A stretch of DNA of 64,000 bases from JALYUA01 sp038229875 (GCA_038229875.1 JBBROA010000001.1:76037-140036), one strand, 5' to 3'. Positions 24,375 through 32,987 are shown, counted from the stretch's first letter. The notes: a model not told the origin generated them from the letters alone. A program made the numbers and translations.

Positions 24375-25987
24375 GCATGGCCAAGCAATACTCGAACGGG
24401 ACGGTGGTCGCGGCGCCGGAGACCGATTCGGCGGCCCTCGCGGAGCGCCTCGGCCTGTCTTATGTGAACCTCGCCCTCTTCCGGGTGGACCCGGACCTCT
24501 TCCGGTCCATCCCGGTCGAGTGGATGCTCCGGTACGAGTTCGTCCCCGAGTCGCGCACGGAAAAGTCGATGACGATCATCTGCGCGGATCCGACCGACGT
24601 CGTGCGTCTGGACGAGCTCGAGCTCTTGATCGGCGTTCCGGTGCGTCTCAAGGTCGGGAGCCGGACCGCGATCCACGACATCCTCCAGAAGAGCGAGTCG
24701 TCGCAGCGGGTGCTCGACGAGGCGACGGAAGACTTCCGGATGCAGCTCGTGTCCGAGGACGAGGACGGAGAAGAGACGCTCACGATCGACCGGATCACGC
24801 AGGACGCGTCTCCGATCATCAAGCTCGTCGACTCGATCCTGTTCAACGCGATCCAGCGGCGCGCTTCGGACATTCACATCGAGACGCAGGAAAACGTGGT
24901 TCTGATCAAGTACCGCATCGACGGCGTGCTGTACCAGGCGATGGACCCGATCGACAAGCGCCACCACGGCACGATCATTTCGCGCATCAAGGTCATGTCC
25001 GAGCTCGACATCGCGGAGAAGCGCATTCCGCAGGACGGCCGGTTCAAGCTGCGGGTTCGCGGTCGGACGATCGACTTCCGCGTCTCGATCATGCCGACGG
25101 TTCACGGCGAGGACGCCGTCATCCGGATCCTGGACAAGGAGTCGGCCAACGCCGAGTTCAAGAGCCTCAATCTCGAGGTCCTCGGGTTCGACGCGGAGAC
25201 GAAGAAGAAACTTCGCAAATTCATTCGCGAGCCTTACGGCATGGTGCTCGTCACGGGCCCGACGGGCTCGGGCAAGACGACGACCCTGTATGCCTGTCTC
25301 TCCGAGATCCAGACCGTCGAGGACAAGATCGTAACAATCGAGGACCCCGTCGAGTACCAGCTCCGCGGCATCACGCAGATCCCCGTCAACGAGAAGAAGG
25401 GGCTGACTTTCGCGCGCGGGCTGCGCTCGATCCTCCGCCACGACCCGGACAAGATCATGGTCGGGGAGATCCGCGACGAAGAGACGGCGCAGATTGCGGT
25501 GCAGTCCGCCCTGACGGGACACCTGGTCTTCACGACGGTCCACGCGAACAACGTCGTGGACGTGCTCGGCCGTTTTCTCAACATGAAGGTCGACCTCTAC
25601 AACTTCGTCTCGGCGCTGAACTGCATCCTGGCGCAGCGACTCGTCCGGAAGATCTGCGTCCACTGCCGCGAGGTCGCCACGATCACGGCGGACGACATCC
25701 GCGAGGCGGGGATCGATCCCGCTGTCGCGGCGGGGCACACGTTCTACCAGGGACGGGGATGTCTCGAGTGCGACGGCACCGGGTTCCACGGCCGCATGGC
25801 GATCGCAGAGCTCCTCGACCTGTCGGACCGGATCCGCGGGCTGATCCTCGAGCGGCGGCCCGCGGCGGAGATCAAGAAGGCGGCGAAGGACGAAGGGATG
25901 GCGTTCTTGCGCGACGCCGCGCTCGCGAAGGTTCTCGAAGGCTGGACGACCTTGAAAGAGATCAACAAGGTCACGTTCGTCGACTGA
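24371..25987 (+). CDS. gspE: type II secretion/pilus assembly ATPase
   Basis: The 538-residue GspE/PilB-family ATPase has a shortened N-terminal domain (SAALAERLGLSYVNLALFRV). The core contains GPTGSGKTTTLYACL (Walker A), IMVGEIRDEETAQIA (Walker B) and TGHLVFTTVHANNVVD (His box). The zinc module CVHC ... CLECDGTGFHGR is intact. The GTG at 24371 overlaps the gspF stop (GTGA); an ATG at 24377 is an equal alternative. The TGATG junction with the next gene indicates translational coupling. It should energise pseudopilus assembly by the proteins encoded downstream. Confidence 0.94.
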   Translation: MSMAKQYSNGTVVAAPETDSAALAERLGLSYVNLALFRVDPDLFRSIPVEWMLRYEFVPESRTEKSMTIICADPTDVVRLDELELLIGVPVRLKVGSRTAIHDILQKSESSQRVLDEATEDFRMQLVSEDEDGEETLTIDRITQDASPIIKLVDSILFNAIQRRASDIHIETQENVVLIKYRIDGVLYQAMDPIDKRHHGTIISRIKVMSELDIAEKRIPQDGRFKLRVRGRTIDFRVSIMPTVHGEDAVIRILDKESANAEFKSLNLEVLGFDAETKKKLRKFIREPYGMVLVTGPTGSGKTTTLYACLSEIQTVEDKIVTIEDPVEYQLRGITQIPVNEKKGLTFARGLRSILRHDPDKIMVGEIRDEETAQIAVQSALTGHLVFTTVHANNVVDVLGRFLNMKVDLYNFVSALNCILAQRLVRKICVHCREVATITADDIREAGIDPAVAAGHTFYQGRGCLECDGTGFHGRMAIAELLDLSDRIRGLILERRPAAEIKKAAKDEGMAFLRDAALAKVLEGWTTLKEINKVTFVD

Positions 25988-26901
25988 TGCGAATTCCGTT
26001 CGTCCGCCCCGTCGTGCCCCCGCACGTGTTCTGCCTGCTGGCGGACGGGGTCACCTATGCCAGCGTCCGCAGGGACCCTCCGCGCGGATTCGCGCAGTCG
26101 CGGCATTTCCCCTACCCTCCGAACACGCTCGGCGCGTCCGCGGCGGGCACGCCGCTCTTTTCACGGGAGGCGATCGCGCAGGCGGTCGACGCGGGCCGGC
26201 GGCTGTCGGACCGGCTGACCCGCGCGTCGGTGCTCTTCCCGGATTCGTGGGCCCGCATGCTCGCGATCGAAGTGGAGTCCGTGCCGGAGTCGCCCGCCGC
26301 CGCGCGGGAGATGGTCCTGTGGAAGATCCGCAAGCTGCTCCCCGGCGTGACGACCGACCTCCACATCGTGTTCCGGGAGATGACGCCCGTCGGAACAGCG
26401 AGGCGCCTTCTCGTCGCGGCCGCGCCCGCCGAGACACTCCGTTCAATCGAGCAGGCGTTCGAGGCGGCGGGCGTGCGCGTCGGGGCGCTGGCCCCCGCCT
26501 CACTCGCGCTCTTCGAGGGCCTGTCGCCGTTTCTTTCCTCGCGCGCGGCGGGGGACTACGCGCTCCTGCACCGCACCGCGGACTCGTTCGTGTTCCTCGT
26601 AGCGAGCGACGGCGCGCCGATTTTCTTCCGTCAGCGGCCGGCCGACGAGGAAGACGGCGAGCACGAGCAGGAGGTGCGCCTCTCGCTCTCCTACTACGCC
26701 GAAAAGCTCAAGGGAAAGGGCCTGTCGGCAGTTTACGTCCACGACGCGCGGGGAGGAGAGCCCCTGAAAGCGGAGTCGCTGCCGGTTCCGGTGCAGTTCC
26801 TCCGCGGGCGCCTCCTCGGCGGCGACGCGACGTTCGACGAGCGGCTCGCCGCGCGTCCCGAGCTTCTCGCCGCCTTCGCGGCCGTATACGGGAGAAGCTG
26901 A
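25987..26901 (+). CDS. PilM/GspL-like actin-fold cytoplasmic component
   Basis: The 304-residue protein lies between a GspE and PilN/PilO-like proteins, exactly where PilM or the cytoplasmic half of GspL belongs. Segments that fit the fold include RLTRASVLFPDSWARMLAIE, SPAAAREMVLWKIRKLLPGV and RRLLVAAAPAETLRSIEQAF. ALAPASLALFEGL is the usual second-lobe start. No membrane helix is seen, so it is PilM-like rather than full GspL. The ATP-binding motifs are not obvious, and similarity to PilM is distant. The start overlaps the gspE stop. Confidence 0.7.
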   Translation: MRIPFVRPVVPPHVFCLLADGVTYASVRRDPPRGFAQSRHFPYPPNTLGASAAGTPLFSREAIAQAVDAGRRLSDRLTRASVLFPDSWARMLAIEVESVPESPAAAREMVLWKIRKLLPGVTTDLHIVFREMTPVGTARRLLVAAAPAETLRSIEQAFEAAGVRVGALAPASLALFEGLSPFLSSRAAGDYALLHRTADSFVFLVASDGAPIFFRQRPADEEDGEHEQEVRLSLSYYAEKLKGKGLSAVYVHDARGGEPLKAESLPVPVQFLRGRLLGGDATFDERLAARPELLAAFAAVYGRS

Positions 26902-27485
26902 TGCCCCGGCACCTCGATTTCGCCCGCCGCCCGTTCCGCGACGAACGCCCGTTTCTCTTTGGCGCCGCGCTCGCCTTCGGACTCGCCGCCATCCTGCTCA
27001 TCGCGAACGTCCGCCAGTACGCGGAGTTCCACCGATCGAGCGAGGGGACCGCCCGGCAGATCCAGTCGCTGGAGGCACGCCGCGACCGGGCAGACCGCGA
27101 CACCGCCGCTTCCCGCGCCGCGCTCAACAACTTCAAGGTCTCGAACCTGGCGCGCGAAAGCCGCGGGCTCCTGAAGCTCGTGTCGGAGCGGCGGTTCTCC
27201 TGGAGCGCTCTTCTCGCGCGCCTCGAGCGCGTGCTGCCCCCGGACGTGCGGCTGACGAGGCTCACTCCGAGGTTCTCTGAGACGGGCGAGACGACGCTCG
27301 ACTGCTCGATGCTCGGCAAGAGCCCGGACGCTGTCGTCCGGACCCTGACCGCGCTCGCGCGGGATCCCGGCTTTGCCGCGGTCGAGCTGCGCAGCGAAGC
27401 CCCGCCGGGCAAGGACGCGGGCGCGCCGGAGGGTTACGGATTTCAGCTCTACCTGAAGTACGGCACCCCGGGAGAGGCGCCATGA
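26901..27485 (+). CDS. PilN-like inner-membrane assembly protein
   Basis: The 194-residue bitopic protein has a short cytoplasmic start (MPRHLDFARRPFRDERP), one membrane helix (FLFGAALAFGLAAILLIANV) and a coiled-coil segment (residues 45-75). The periplasmic domain contains SWSALLARLERVLPPDVRLT, a typical PilN/GspL Fimbrial_N pattern. It should pair with the PilO-like protein next door and bind the PilM-like protein with its N-terminus. The start shares one base with the previous stop. Confidence 0.78.
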   Translation: MPRHLDFARRPFRDERPFLFGAALAFGLAAILLIANVRQYAEFHRSSEGTARQIQSLEARRDRADRDTAASRAALNNFKVSNLARESRGLLKLVSERRFSWSALLARLERVLPPDVRLTRLTPRFSETGETTLDCSMLGKSPDAVVRTLTALARDPGFAAVELRSEAPPGKDAGAPEGYGFQLYLKYGTPGEAP

Positions 27486-28099
27486 CGTTGTCGAGCCGCC
27501 GCGCGCAGATACTGATCGTCGCGATCCTGCTCCTGGCCGGAAACCTCGGGTTCTACCTCTGGTACCGCGCCACGGCGCAGGACCGCAAGGACGCCATGGA
27601 AGCGCGCCGCACCGCGCTGACGCGCGAGGTGGACGCTCGGGAGCAGGAAGCCAGGAGGCTCGGCGCGCAGAGGGACCGCCTGTCCTCGGTGTCCTCCGCG
27701 ATCGACGAGTTCTACGGGAAGCGCATCGGCCCGAGCCGCGACACGCTGGCGCCGGTCGTCGCCGAGATCCATCTCCTGCTTCAGCGCGCCGGAATACTTC
27801 CGACCGAGATGTCCTACATGACCCAGAAGATGGCGGAGCTGCCGCTGTCCCAGATGATCGTCACCTTTTCGTTCCGCAACGACTACGCGCGCTTCAAGCA
27901 GCTCCTCGGCTCGATCGAGACGGACCGCCGCTGGATCGTCATCCGCGAGGTCGGGCTTTTGCGGGATCCGGAACTGCCGGGCGGCGTTCTGGTCCACATG
28001 GCGCTCGCCACCTACTTTGCCGGCGAAGACGCCGTTCCCGAGGCTCCTCCGGCGGTCGCCGCGCGGGCGATCTCCGGGGCCGCGAGGATGCGCCCGTGA
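27482..28099 (+). CDS. PilO-like inner-membrane assembly protein
   Basis: The 205-residue bitopic protein has an N-terminal helix (QILIVAILLLAGNLGFYLWY) followed by a coiled coil (RRTALTREVDAREQEARRL) and a ferredoxin-like periplasmic domain. Segments such as VVAEIHLLLQRAGILPTEMS and ITVTFSFRND-like MIVTFSFRNDYARFKQLLGS match PilO/GspM proteins. It overlaps the PilN-like gene by ATGA and the next gene by GTGA. The PilM-N-O order is conserved with type IV pilus systems, although the secretin and pseudopilins look type II. Confidence 0.78.
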   Translation: MTLSSRRAQILIVAILLLAGNLGFYLWYRATAQDRKDAMEARRTALTREVDAREQEARRLGAQRDRLSSVSSAIDEFYGKRIGPSRDTLAPVVAEIHLLLQRAGILPTEMSYMTQKMAELPLSQMIVTFSFRNDYARFKQLLGSIETDRRWIVIREVGLLRDPELPGGVLVHMALATYFAGEDAVPEAPPAVAARAISGAARMRP

Positions 28100-28767
28100 G
28101 CTTCTCCTTCGGAAACTGGAAGCAGCTGATCGTGCTCGCGCTCGCCGCGGTTTTTCTGATCGGCGTCGTACGCTGGCGGTCCGCGCCTTCCGCGCCTTCC
28201 GCACCCGATACGCCGACCCCGGCGGCTCCCCGCGCGACGGGCAAGTCCCCCTCGGCCGGATCGCCGGACGAGGACCGGCCGACGGGATCCGCGGCGCCCG
28301 CGCCGGGAGCGCGGACCCGCGGCAAGGAGGCGAAGGCGGCGACCCCCGAAGACGTGCCGATCATCACGACGAAAGACCTCGACCCGCAGCGCGGGCGGCG
28401 CGACGCCCAGGGATCACGCAATCTTTTCGACCTGCGGGCGCCGACTCCGATTCCGCCGCCCACGCCAACGCCGGCGCCTCCGCCCCCGCCTCCGCCGGGG
28501 AGCGCCGCGTTCGTCGGCCCGCTCCCGCCTCCGCCGCCGACGCCGACCCCGGCGCCCCCGGAGATCTCGTTCAAGTTCATCGGGACGTTCGGTCCTAAGG
28601 ATCGACCCTTTGCGGTTCTGGTCGCCGGAGACCAGATCGTCAATGCCCGGGCAGGCGAGGTTGTGTTCGACCGTTTCATCGTGCGGCGAGTCGGGTACGA
28701 GTCGGTGGACGTCGGCTTCGTCGGATTCGCGCCCTCGCAGACCCGGCGCATCGGAATCGCGCCATGA
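28096..28767 (+). CDS. PilP/GspC-like bitopic protein with polyproline linker
   Basis: The 223-residue protein starts at GTG. It has one N-terminal helix (LIVLALAAVFLIGVV), then a long Ala/Pro/Ser-rich linker with two polyproline stretches around residues 115-155. A compact C-terminal domain begins FKFIGTFGPKDRPFAVLV and includes VVFDRFIVRRVGYESVDVGF. This matches the small beta-domain (homology region) of GspC/PilP that contacts the secretin N0 domain. Position directly before the secretin supports that role. The proline linker could span the periplasm and peptidoglycan. Confidence 0.72.
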   Translation: MSFSFGNWKQLIVLALAAVFLIGVVRWRSAPSAPSAPDTPTPAAPRATGKSPSAGSPDEDRPTGSAAPAPGARTRGKEAKAATPEDVPIITTKDLDPQRGRRDAQGSRNLFDLRAPTPIPPPTPTPAPPPPPPPGSAAFVGPLPPPPPTPTPAPPEISFKFIGTFGPKDRPFAVLVAGDQIVNARAGEVVFDRFIVRRVGYESVDVGFVGFAPSQTRRIGIAP

Positions 28768-28804
28768 CCCGGACCGGTATCTGGAACTCTCGAAAGGTGG
28801 CCCG

Positions 28805-31174
28805 ATGAAGTTTGCACAGAAGTTCGGATTCCTCGTTCTCATCTCCCTCGCGACGGCGTGCGCCAGCTCGCGTGCGTTTCGTGAGGCGAAAGAGCAGGAG
28901 GACGCCTCCCACTGGGACATCGCGGTCATGAAGTACGGCCAGGCGCTCGAGGCCGAGCCGACGAACAGCCGCTACAAGATCTCCCTGTTGAACGCGCGCC
29001 GGAAGGCTTCGCAGGCGCACTTCGAGCGCGGCAAGATCTATCGGAGCTCGGGACACGCGGACCTCGCGGTCGTCGAGCTGCAGCAGACGCTGGCGCTGGA
29101 CCCCACGAACCACTACGCGGAGCTCGAGCTCGTCAAGGCGAGGGAAGAAGCGACGCGACAGGCAGCCGAGCGCGACGGCGAGACGCGGATACAGGGGGCG
29201 AAGCGGAGGACCCGTGGCGCCCGCGCCCGCACGCCGCTTCTCGAGCCCACCAGCGAACGGGCGATCAACCTGAACTTTCCGCAGCCGAAATCGATCAAGC
29301 AGATCTACCAGTCGCTCGCGCTCGCGGCCGGGATCAACGTCATTTTCGACCCGCAGTTGAAAGACGAGAACGTCGCGATCGTGCTGACGAACATCAGCTT
29401 CCAGAACGCGCTCGAGACCCTGATGCGGCAGGAGAACCACTTCTACAAGGTCATCGACGAAAAGACGATGCTGATCGCGGCGGACACGCCGCAGAACCGG
29501 AAGACCTACGAAGACCTCGTCATCCGGACGTTCTATCTCTCAAACGGCGACGTCACCGACGTGTCCAACGCCCTGCGGCAGCTCCTGCAGACGACCCGGA
29601 TCTCCATCAACAAGGCGGAGAACTCGATCACCCTGCGCGACACCGCCGACAAGGTGGCGATCGCGGAGAAGATCATCGAGCAGAATGACAAGCAGCTCGC
29701 CGAGGTCGTGATCGACGTCGAGCTGCTGCAGATCAACACGTCGCGGACGACGGAGATCGGCCTCCTCCTTTCGGGATACTCGATCGGTACCTCCGCGCCG
29801 GCGCCCGGCGGCACCACCGACCTGGGAAGCACGCTTCCCGCGGGGGGGACGACCGCCGGCTCGTTCACGTGGGACCAGCTGAAGCAGCTTTCGATCCGGT
29901 CCCTCGGGTTCAACATCCCGTCCGCTACCTACAACTTCATCAAGAACAACTCCGACTCCGAGCTCCTCGCCAAGCCGCAGCTGCGTATCTCGGAGGGTCA
30001 GAAGGCGCAGCTCGTCATCGGCGACAAGGTGCCGATCCCTACGACGACGTTCAACACCTCGAACACCGTCGGCGGAAGCATCGTCCCGATCACGTCCTTC
30101 CAGTACCAGGACGTCGGGATCAAGATCGAGGTCGAGCCGCGCGTGCACCACAACAAGGAAGTGACCCTGAAACTGGTGCTCGAAGTCTCGCAGCTCGGGG
30201 AGTCGAATGCACAGGGGCAGCCGATCATCGGAACCCGGACGATCTCCTCGAACATCCGCCTGCGCGACGGCGAGACGAACTTCCTCGCGGGGCTCTTCCG
30301 CACGGACAAGACCGGCTCGAACACGACCGTCCCGTTCCTGGGAGACATTCCGATCCTAGGCCGGCTGTTCTCGAACAAGAAGCGCGCGGGCACGACGACG
30401 GACCTCGTGCTAACCCTGACCCCGCACATCATCCGGATTCCGGACGTGACCGAGGATGACCTGGTTCCCGTGTACGTCGGGACCGACGCGAACATCTCCT
30501 TCCAGGGCTCCCCGCGCATCGAGTCGCCGGGCGGCTCCGGCCCGTTCGACTTCCGCCGCGATCAGCCGGCGTCGCGCTCCAACCCGGCGCCGGCTCCGCC
30601 GTCGGGTCCGGCTCCTCAGAATCTGGCTCCCGCCGTGCCTCCCAGCGACCCGTTCCGACCCTCGCCGAGGGACGCGGTTCCGCCGCAGCCGCAGGAGCCC
30701 CGGCCTCCGTTCGGGCAGGGGGTGGTTCTGAATCCGTCCGGGGCCACGGCCCTCGGCATCGAGAGCACCTCCGGCGCCACGACCACCGCTGCGCAGAGCT
30801 CTCCCACCCAGAGCGGGCTCCTGTTCGAAATCGTCCCCTCGTCCGCCTCGGTCGGAACGGGGCAGCAGAGCTCGATCGTCCTGCGGGTGACCGGCCAGGA
30901 CGCCTCCGTGAACGGATCCGTCATGGTCCGGTTCGACCCGGCCATCCTGTCCGTCGTCGGGGTGCGCGCGATTCTGCCCGAAGGAGGAGTCGCGGACTCG
31001 CACGTCGAGCCCGGCCGCGTCGTCCTGAACCTTCCGAACCCGATCCCCCTCTCGGGGACGAAGGCCCTCGCCGAGATCGTGGTCCAGGGCGTCAAGAAGG
31101 GAACCTCGAAGCTGACGTTCGACCGAGGCACCTCCTCCGCGAACTTTGCGGACGCCACGGTGGAGGTCCGGTGA
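28805..31174 (+). CDS. gspD: secretin lipoprotein with N-terminal TPR and C-terminal cohesin-like domain
   Basis: The 789-residue outer-membrane channel component has unusual domains. A lipoprotein signal ends at LATAC (Cys19). Residues 25-120 form two or three TPR-like repeats (WDIAVMKYGQALEAEPTNSR, ADLAVVELQQTLALDPTNHY). An STN/secretin N region (KQIYQSLALAAGINVIFDPQ) and NolW domain (VIRTFYLSNGDVTDVSNALR) lead into the secretin pore (LLAKPQLRISEGQKAQLVIG, VPFLGDIPILGRLF, LVLTLTPHIIR). A Pro-rich linker follows. The last 120 residues (LFEIVPSSASVGTGQQSSIV to the end) resemble a cohesin domain. Start 28805 gives the signal peptide. It should form the exit pore for the operon's system. Confidence 0.92.
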   Translation: MKFAQKFGFLVLISLATACASSRAFREAKEQEDASHWDIAVMKYGQALEAEPTNSRYKISLLNARRKASQAHFERGKIYRSSGHADLAVVELQQTLALDPTNHYAELELVKAREEATRQAAERDGETRIQGAKRRTRGARARTPLLEPTSERAINLNFPQPKSIKQIYQSLALAAGINVIFDPQLKDENVAIVLTNISFQNALETLMRQENHFYKVIDEKTMLIAADTPQNRKTYEDLVIRTFYLSNGDVTDVSNALRQLLQTTRISINKAENSITLRDTADKVAIAEKIIEQNDKQLAEVVIDVELLQINTSRTTEIGLLLSGYSIGTSAPAPGGTTDLGSTLPAGGTTAGSFTWDQLKQLSIRSLGFNIPSATYNFIKNNSDSELLAKPQLRISEGQKAQLVIGDKVPIPTTTFNTSNTVGGSIVPITSFQYQDVGIKIEVEPRVHHNKEVTLKLVLEVSQLGESNAQGQPIIGTRTISSNIRLRDGETNFLAGLFRTDKTGSNTTVPFLGDIPILGRLFSNKKRAGTTTDLVLTLTPHIIRIPDVTEDDLVPVYVGTDANISFQGSPRIESPGGSGPFDFRRDQPASRSNPAPAPPSGPAPQNLAPAVPPSDPFRPSPRDAVPPQPQEPRPPFGQGVVLNPSGATALGIESTSGATTTAAQSSPTQSGLLFEIVPSSASVGTGQQSSIVLRVTGQDASVNGSVMVRFDPAILSVVGVRAILPEGGVADSHVEPGRVVLNLPNPIPLSGTKALAEIVVQGVKKGTSKLTFDRGTSSANFADATVEVR

Positions 31175-31641
31175 GAGACACCTTCCGCCGCCGCCAGGGC
31201 GGATTCACCGTCGTCGAGCTCGCGGTGGTCGCGGCCATGATCGCGATCCTCACGGGGATGGTGGTCCCCGTCGTCCGCTACACGGTCAAGCGGCAGGAAG
31301 AGATTGAGCTGCGCTTCCAGCTGCGCTTGATGCGCGACGCGATCGACAAGTACAAGCAGTCCTCAGACGCCGGCCTGATCCCGCCGCAGCTCGGGACCGA
31401 GGGGTATCCCCCCGACCTGGACGTCCTGGTGAACGGCGCCAAGCTCGTCGGTCAGATCGACAAGAAGCAGAAGTTTCTCCGCCGCGTGCCGGTCGACCCA
31501 ATGACGAAAAAGCCCGAGTGGGGTCTGCGCTCGTATCAGGACGACCCCAAGACCACGTCCTGGGGCAGTCAGAACGTTTACGACGTGTACTCGCTCGCGA
31601 ACGGCCGCGCCATCGACGGCTCGTATTACAAGGATTGGTGA
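31171..31641 (+). CDS. GspG-like major pseudopilin
   Basis: The 156-residue prepilin has an 11-residue basic leader, a prepilin peptidase site G|FTVVE with Glu5, and the hydrophobic helix LAVVAAMIAILTGMVVPVV. The C-terminal globular part is GspG-like: LMRDAIDKYKQSS, GYPPDLDVLV, FLRRVPVDPMTKK and a closing DVYSLANGRAIDGSYYKDW. It overlaps the secretin stop by GTGA. A prepilin peptidase gene was not seen in the window, so processing must use PilD/GspO encoded elsewhere. Confidence 0.9.
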   Translation: MRDTFRRRQGGFTVVELAVVAAMIAILTGMVVPVVRYTVKRQEEIELRFQLRLMRDAIDKYKQSSDAGLIPPQLGTEGYPPDLDVLVNGAKLVGQIDKKQKFLRRVPVDPMTKKPEWGLRSYQDDPKTTSWGSQNVYDVYSLANGRAIDGSYYKDW

Positions 31642-32162
31642 TGCAAAATTGTCAGGGGTCAGGGGTCAGGGGTCAGGCGCCGCAGGATGCGGGCGCGTTT
31701 CCTTTTGCGCCCCACGTCTCACCACTCGCGGCTCACCCGTCAACGCTTGCGCCCCGCGAGTCCGGCTTCACCCTCCTGGAGCTTCTCGTCGTCATGACGA
31801 TCATCGGGATCCTGGCGGCCATCGCGGTCCCGGCGCTGCGCGACTCGCCGCAGCGGGCCCGTGAGGCGACGCTCAAGGAGGACCTCTTCACGCTCCGGAG
31901 CGTGATCGACCAGTACCATGGCGACAAGGGAAACTATCCCGCCGATCTCCAGACGCTGGTGACCGACGGCTACATTCGCAAGATCCCGCTCGATCCCATG
32001 ACGAAATCCGCGGACACCTGGCTCGTCGCCTTTGAGGAGGCGAGCGAACAGGCCGCCACCGATGCGAGCGGGACGGCCGCCCCTGCGACCCCCGGCGTCA
32101 TCGACGTGCACAGCGGGTCTCCAGGGAAGGCCCTGGACGGGACCCTCTACAAGGAGTGGTGA
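31641..32162 (+). CDS. GspG-like pseudopilin with repeat-derived long leader
   Basis: The 173-residue prepilin has the cleavage site SG|FTLLELLVVMTIIGILAA, again with Glu5, and a GspG-like C-terminus (LFTLRSVIDQYHGDKGNYPA, KIPLDPMTKSADTW, GSPGKALDGTLYKEW). The leader is unusually long, about 42 residues, and starts with QNCQGSGVRGQ encoded by a GTCAGGG heptamer tract. The ATG directly abuts the previous stop, and no closer canonical start precedes the cleavage site. It is a close paralogue of the preceding pseudopilin. Confidence 0.88.
   Translation: MQNCQGSGVRGQAPQDAGAFPFAPHVSPLAAHPSTLAPRESGFTLLELLVVMTIIGILAAIAVPALRDSPQRAREATLKEDLFTLRSVIDQYHGDKGNYPADLQTLVTDGYIRKIPLDPMTKSADTWLVAFEEASEQAATDASGTAAPATPGVIDVHSGSPGKALDGTLYKEW
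31651..31677 (+). repeat. GTCAGGG heptamer repeat, four copies
   Basis: Three perfect GTCAGGG units and a fourth ending in C lie just inside the second pseudopilin gene. Unlike CCCCTAA at 16327, this heptamer has no stop codon in any plus frame, so it can be read through as Gly/Val/Arg/Gln/Ser. On the minus strand it contains TGA in every frame. Confidence 0.85.
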
Positions 32163-32890
32163 GAACAGCCGGCGAGCGGGACCTCCGTCGGGGAGCTTCA
32201 CCGCGGATCCTGCCCTCGCCTCGAACGTTCCGTCTCTCCGCCTTTCGCCCTTCGCCCTCCGCCTTTGGCCCGCCGCGGAGCCCCAACGAGCGCGGCTTCA
32301 CCATGGTGGCGGTCGTGATCGGGATCCTGATCCTGACGATCGTGATCGCCGGTGTCGGCCCGGCGCTCGGGACCATCGGGAAGCGGGAGCGAGAAAAGGA
32401 GCTGATCTTCCGCGGCAAGCAGTACGCTCGGGCCATCGGCCTCTTCCAGCGGCGGTACGGGCGTTACCCGAACAGCCTGAAGGAAATGCTCGAGAACAAC
32501 CCGCGGACGATCCGGCAGCTCTGGAAGGATCCGATGTGCAACTGTTCCGACTGGTATCTCCTCATCCTGAACACGCCGGACGCGCTCCCGCAGGGGGGAG
32601 GCCCCGGCGGTGGACCGGTTCCCTTTATCACCCCGGGCCCCTTCCGCGCGGTGCCGACGCCGACTCCGCCCCCGCCCCCGTCCGCGTTCGGCACGCCCCA
32701 GACCGCCGGCCCGATCGTGGGCGTCCGCTCGAAGGTCCACAAGGAGGCCGTCGGGGAGTGGCGGGGCAAGAAGTTCTATGACGAGTGGCGATTCATCGTG
32801 GGCGACGCGGACCGGGGCGCGGGGGGGGCTTTCGATCCGAACACGCTCCGACTGCCTGGAGCCCCCCAGCCGGCCCCCCCGCCGAGGTAG
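32159..32890 (+). CDS. atypical pseudopilin lacking Glu5, with repeat-derived leader
   Basis: The product of about 243 residues has a prepilin site RG|FTMVAVVIGILILTIVIAG. Position +5 is Ala, not Glu, as in tip-type (GspK-like) minor pseudopilins. The mature part has GKQYARAIGLFQRRYGRYPN, a CNC motif, a polyproline insert (about residues 165-178) and KKFYDEWRFIVGDADRG. The leader of about 46 residues is Pro/Ser/Arg-rich and comes from a CCTTTCGCC-type degenerate repeat. GTG at 32159 makes a GTGA overlap; GTG 32156 is also possible. It is probably a minor pseudopilin of the same system. Confidence 0.75.
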   Translation: MRTAGERDLRRGASPRILPSPRTFRLSAFRPSPSAFGPPRSPNERGFTMVAVVIGILILTIVIAGVGPALGTIGKREREKELIFRGKQYARAIGLFQRRYGRYPNSLKEMLENNPRTIRQLWKDPMCNCSDWYLLILNTPDALPQGGGPGGGPVPFITPGPFRAVPTPTPPPPPSAFGTPQTAGPIVGVRSKVHKEAVGEWRGKKFYDEWRFIVGDADRGAGGAFDPNTLRLPGAPQPAPPPR

Positions 32891-32987
32891 TAAGTCGCAG
32901 AATCCAAAGGGTTTGATTCCTCCCAGACGAAGGGCTCGACCGGAGGTCCGCCGCGATAGAATGGCGCCGCCTGCCGGGAGCTCTCTC

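Noticed and set aside
24520..25986. A long second frame over gspE leading into the PilM-like gene
   Set aside because: The part overlapping gspE is Arg/Gly/Pro-rich shadow sequence; the real gene starts at ATG 25987, overlapping the gspE stop.
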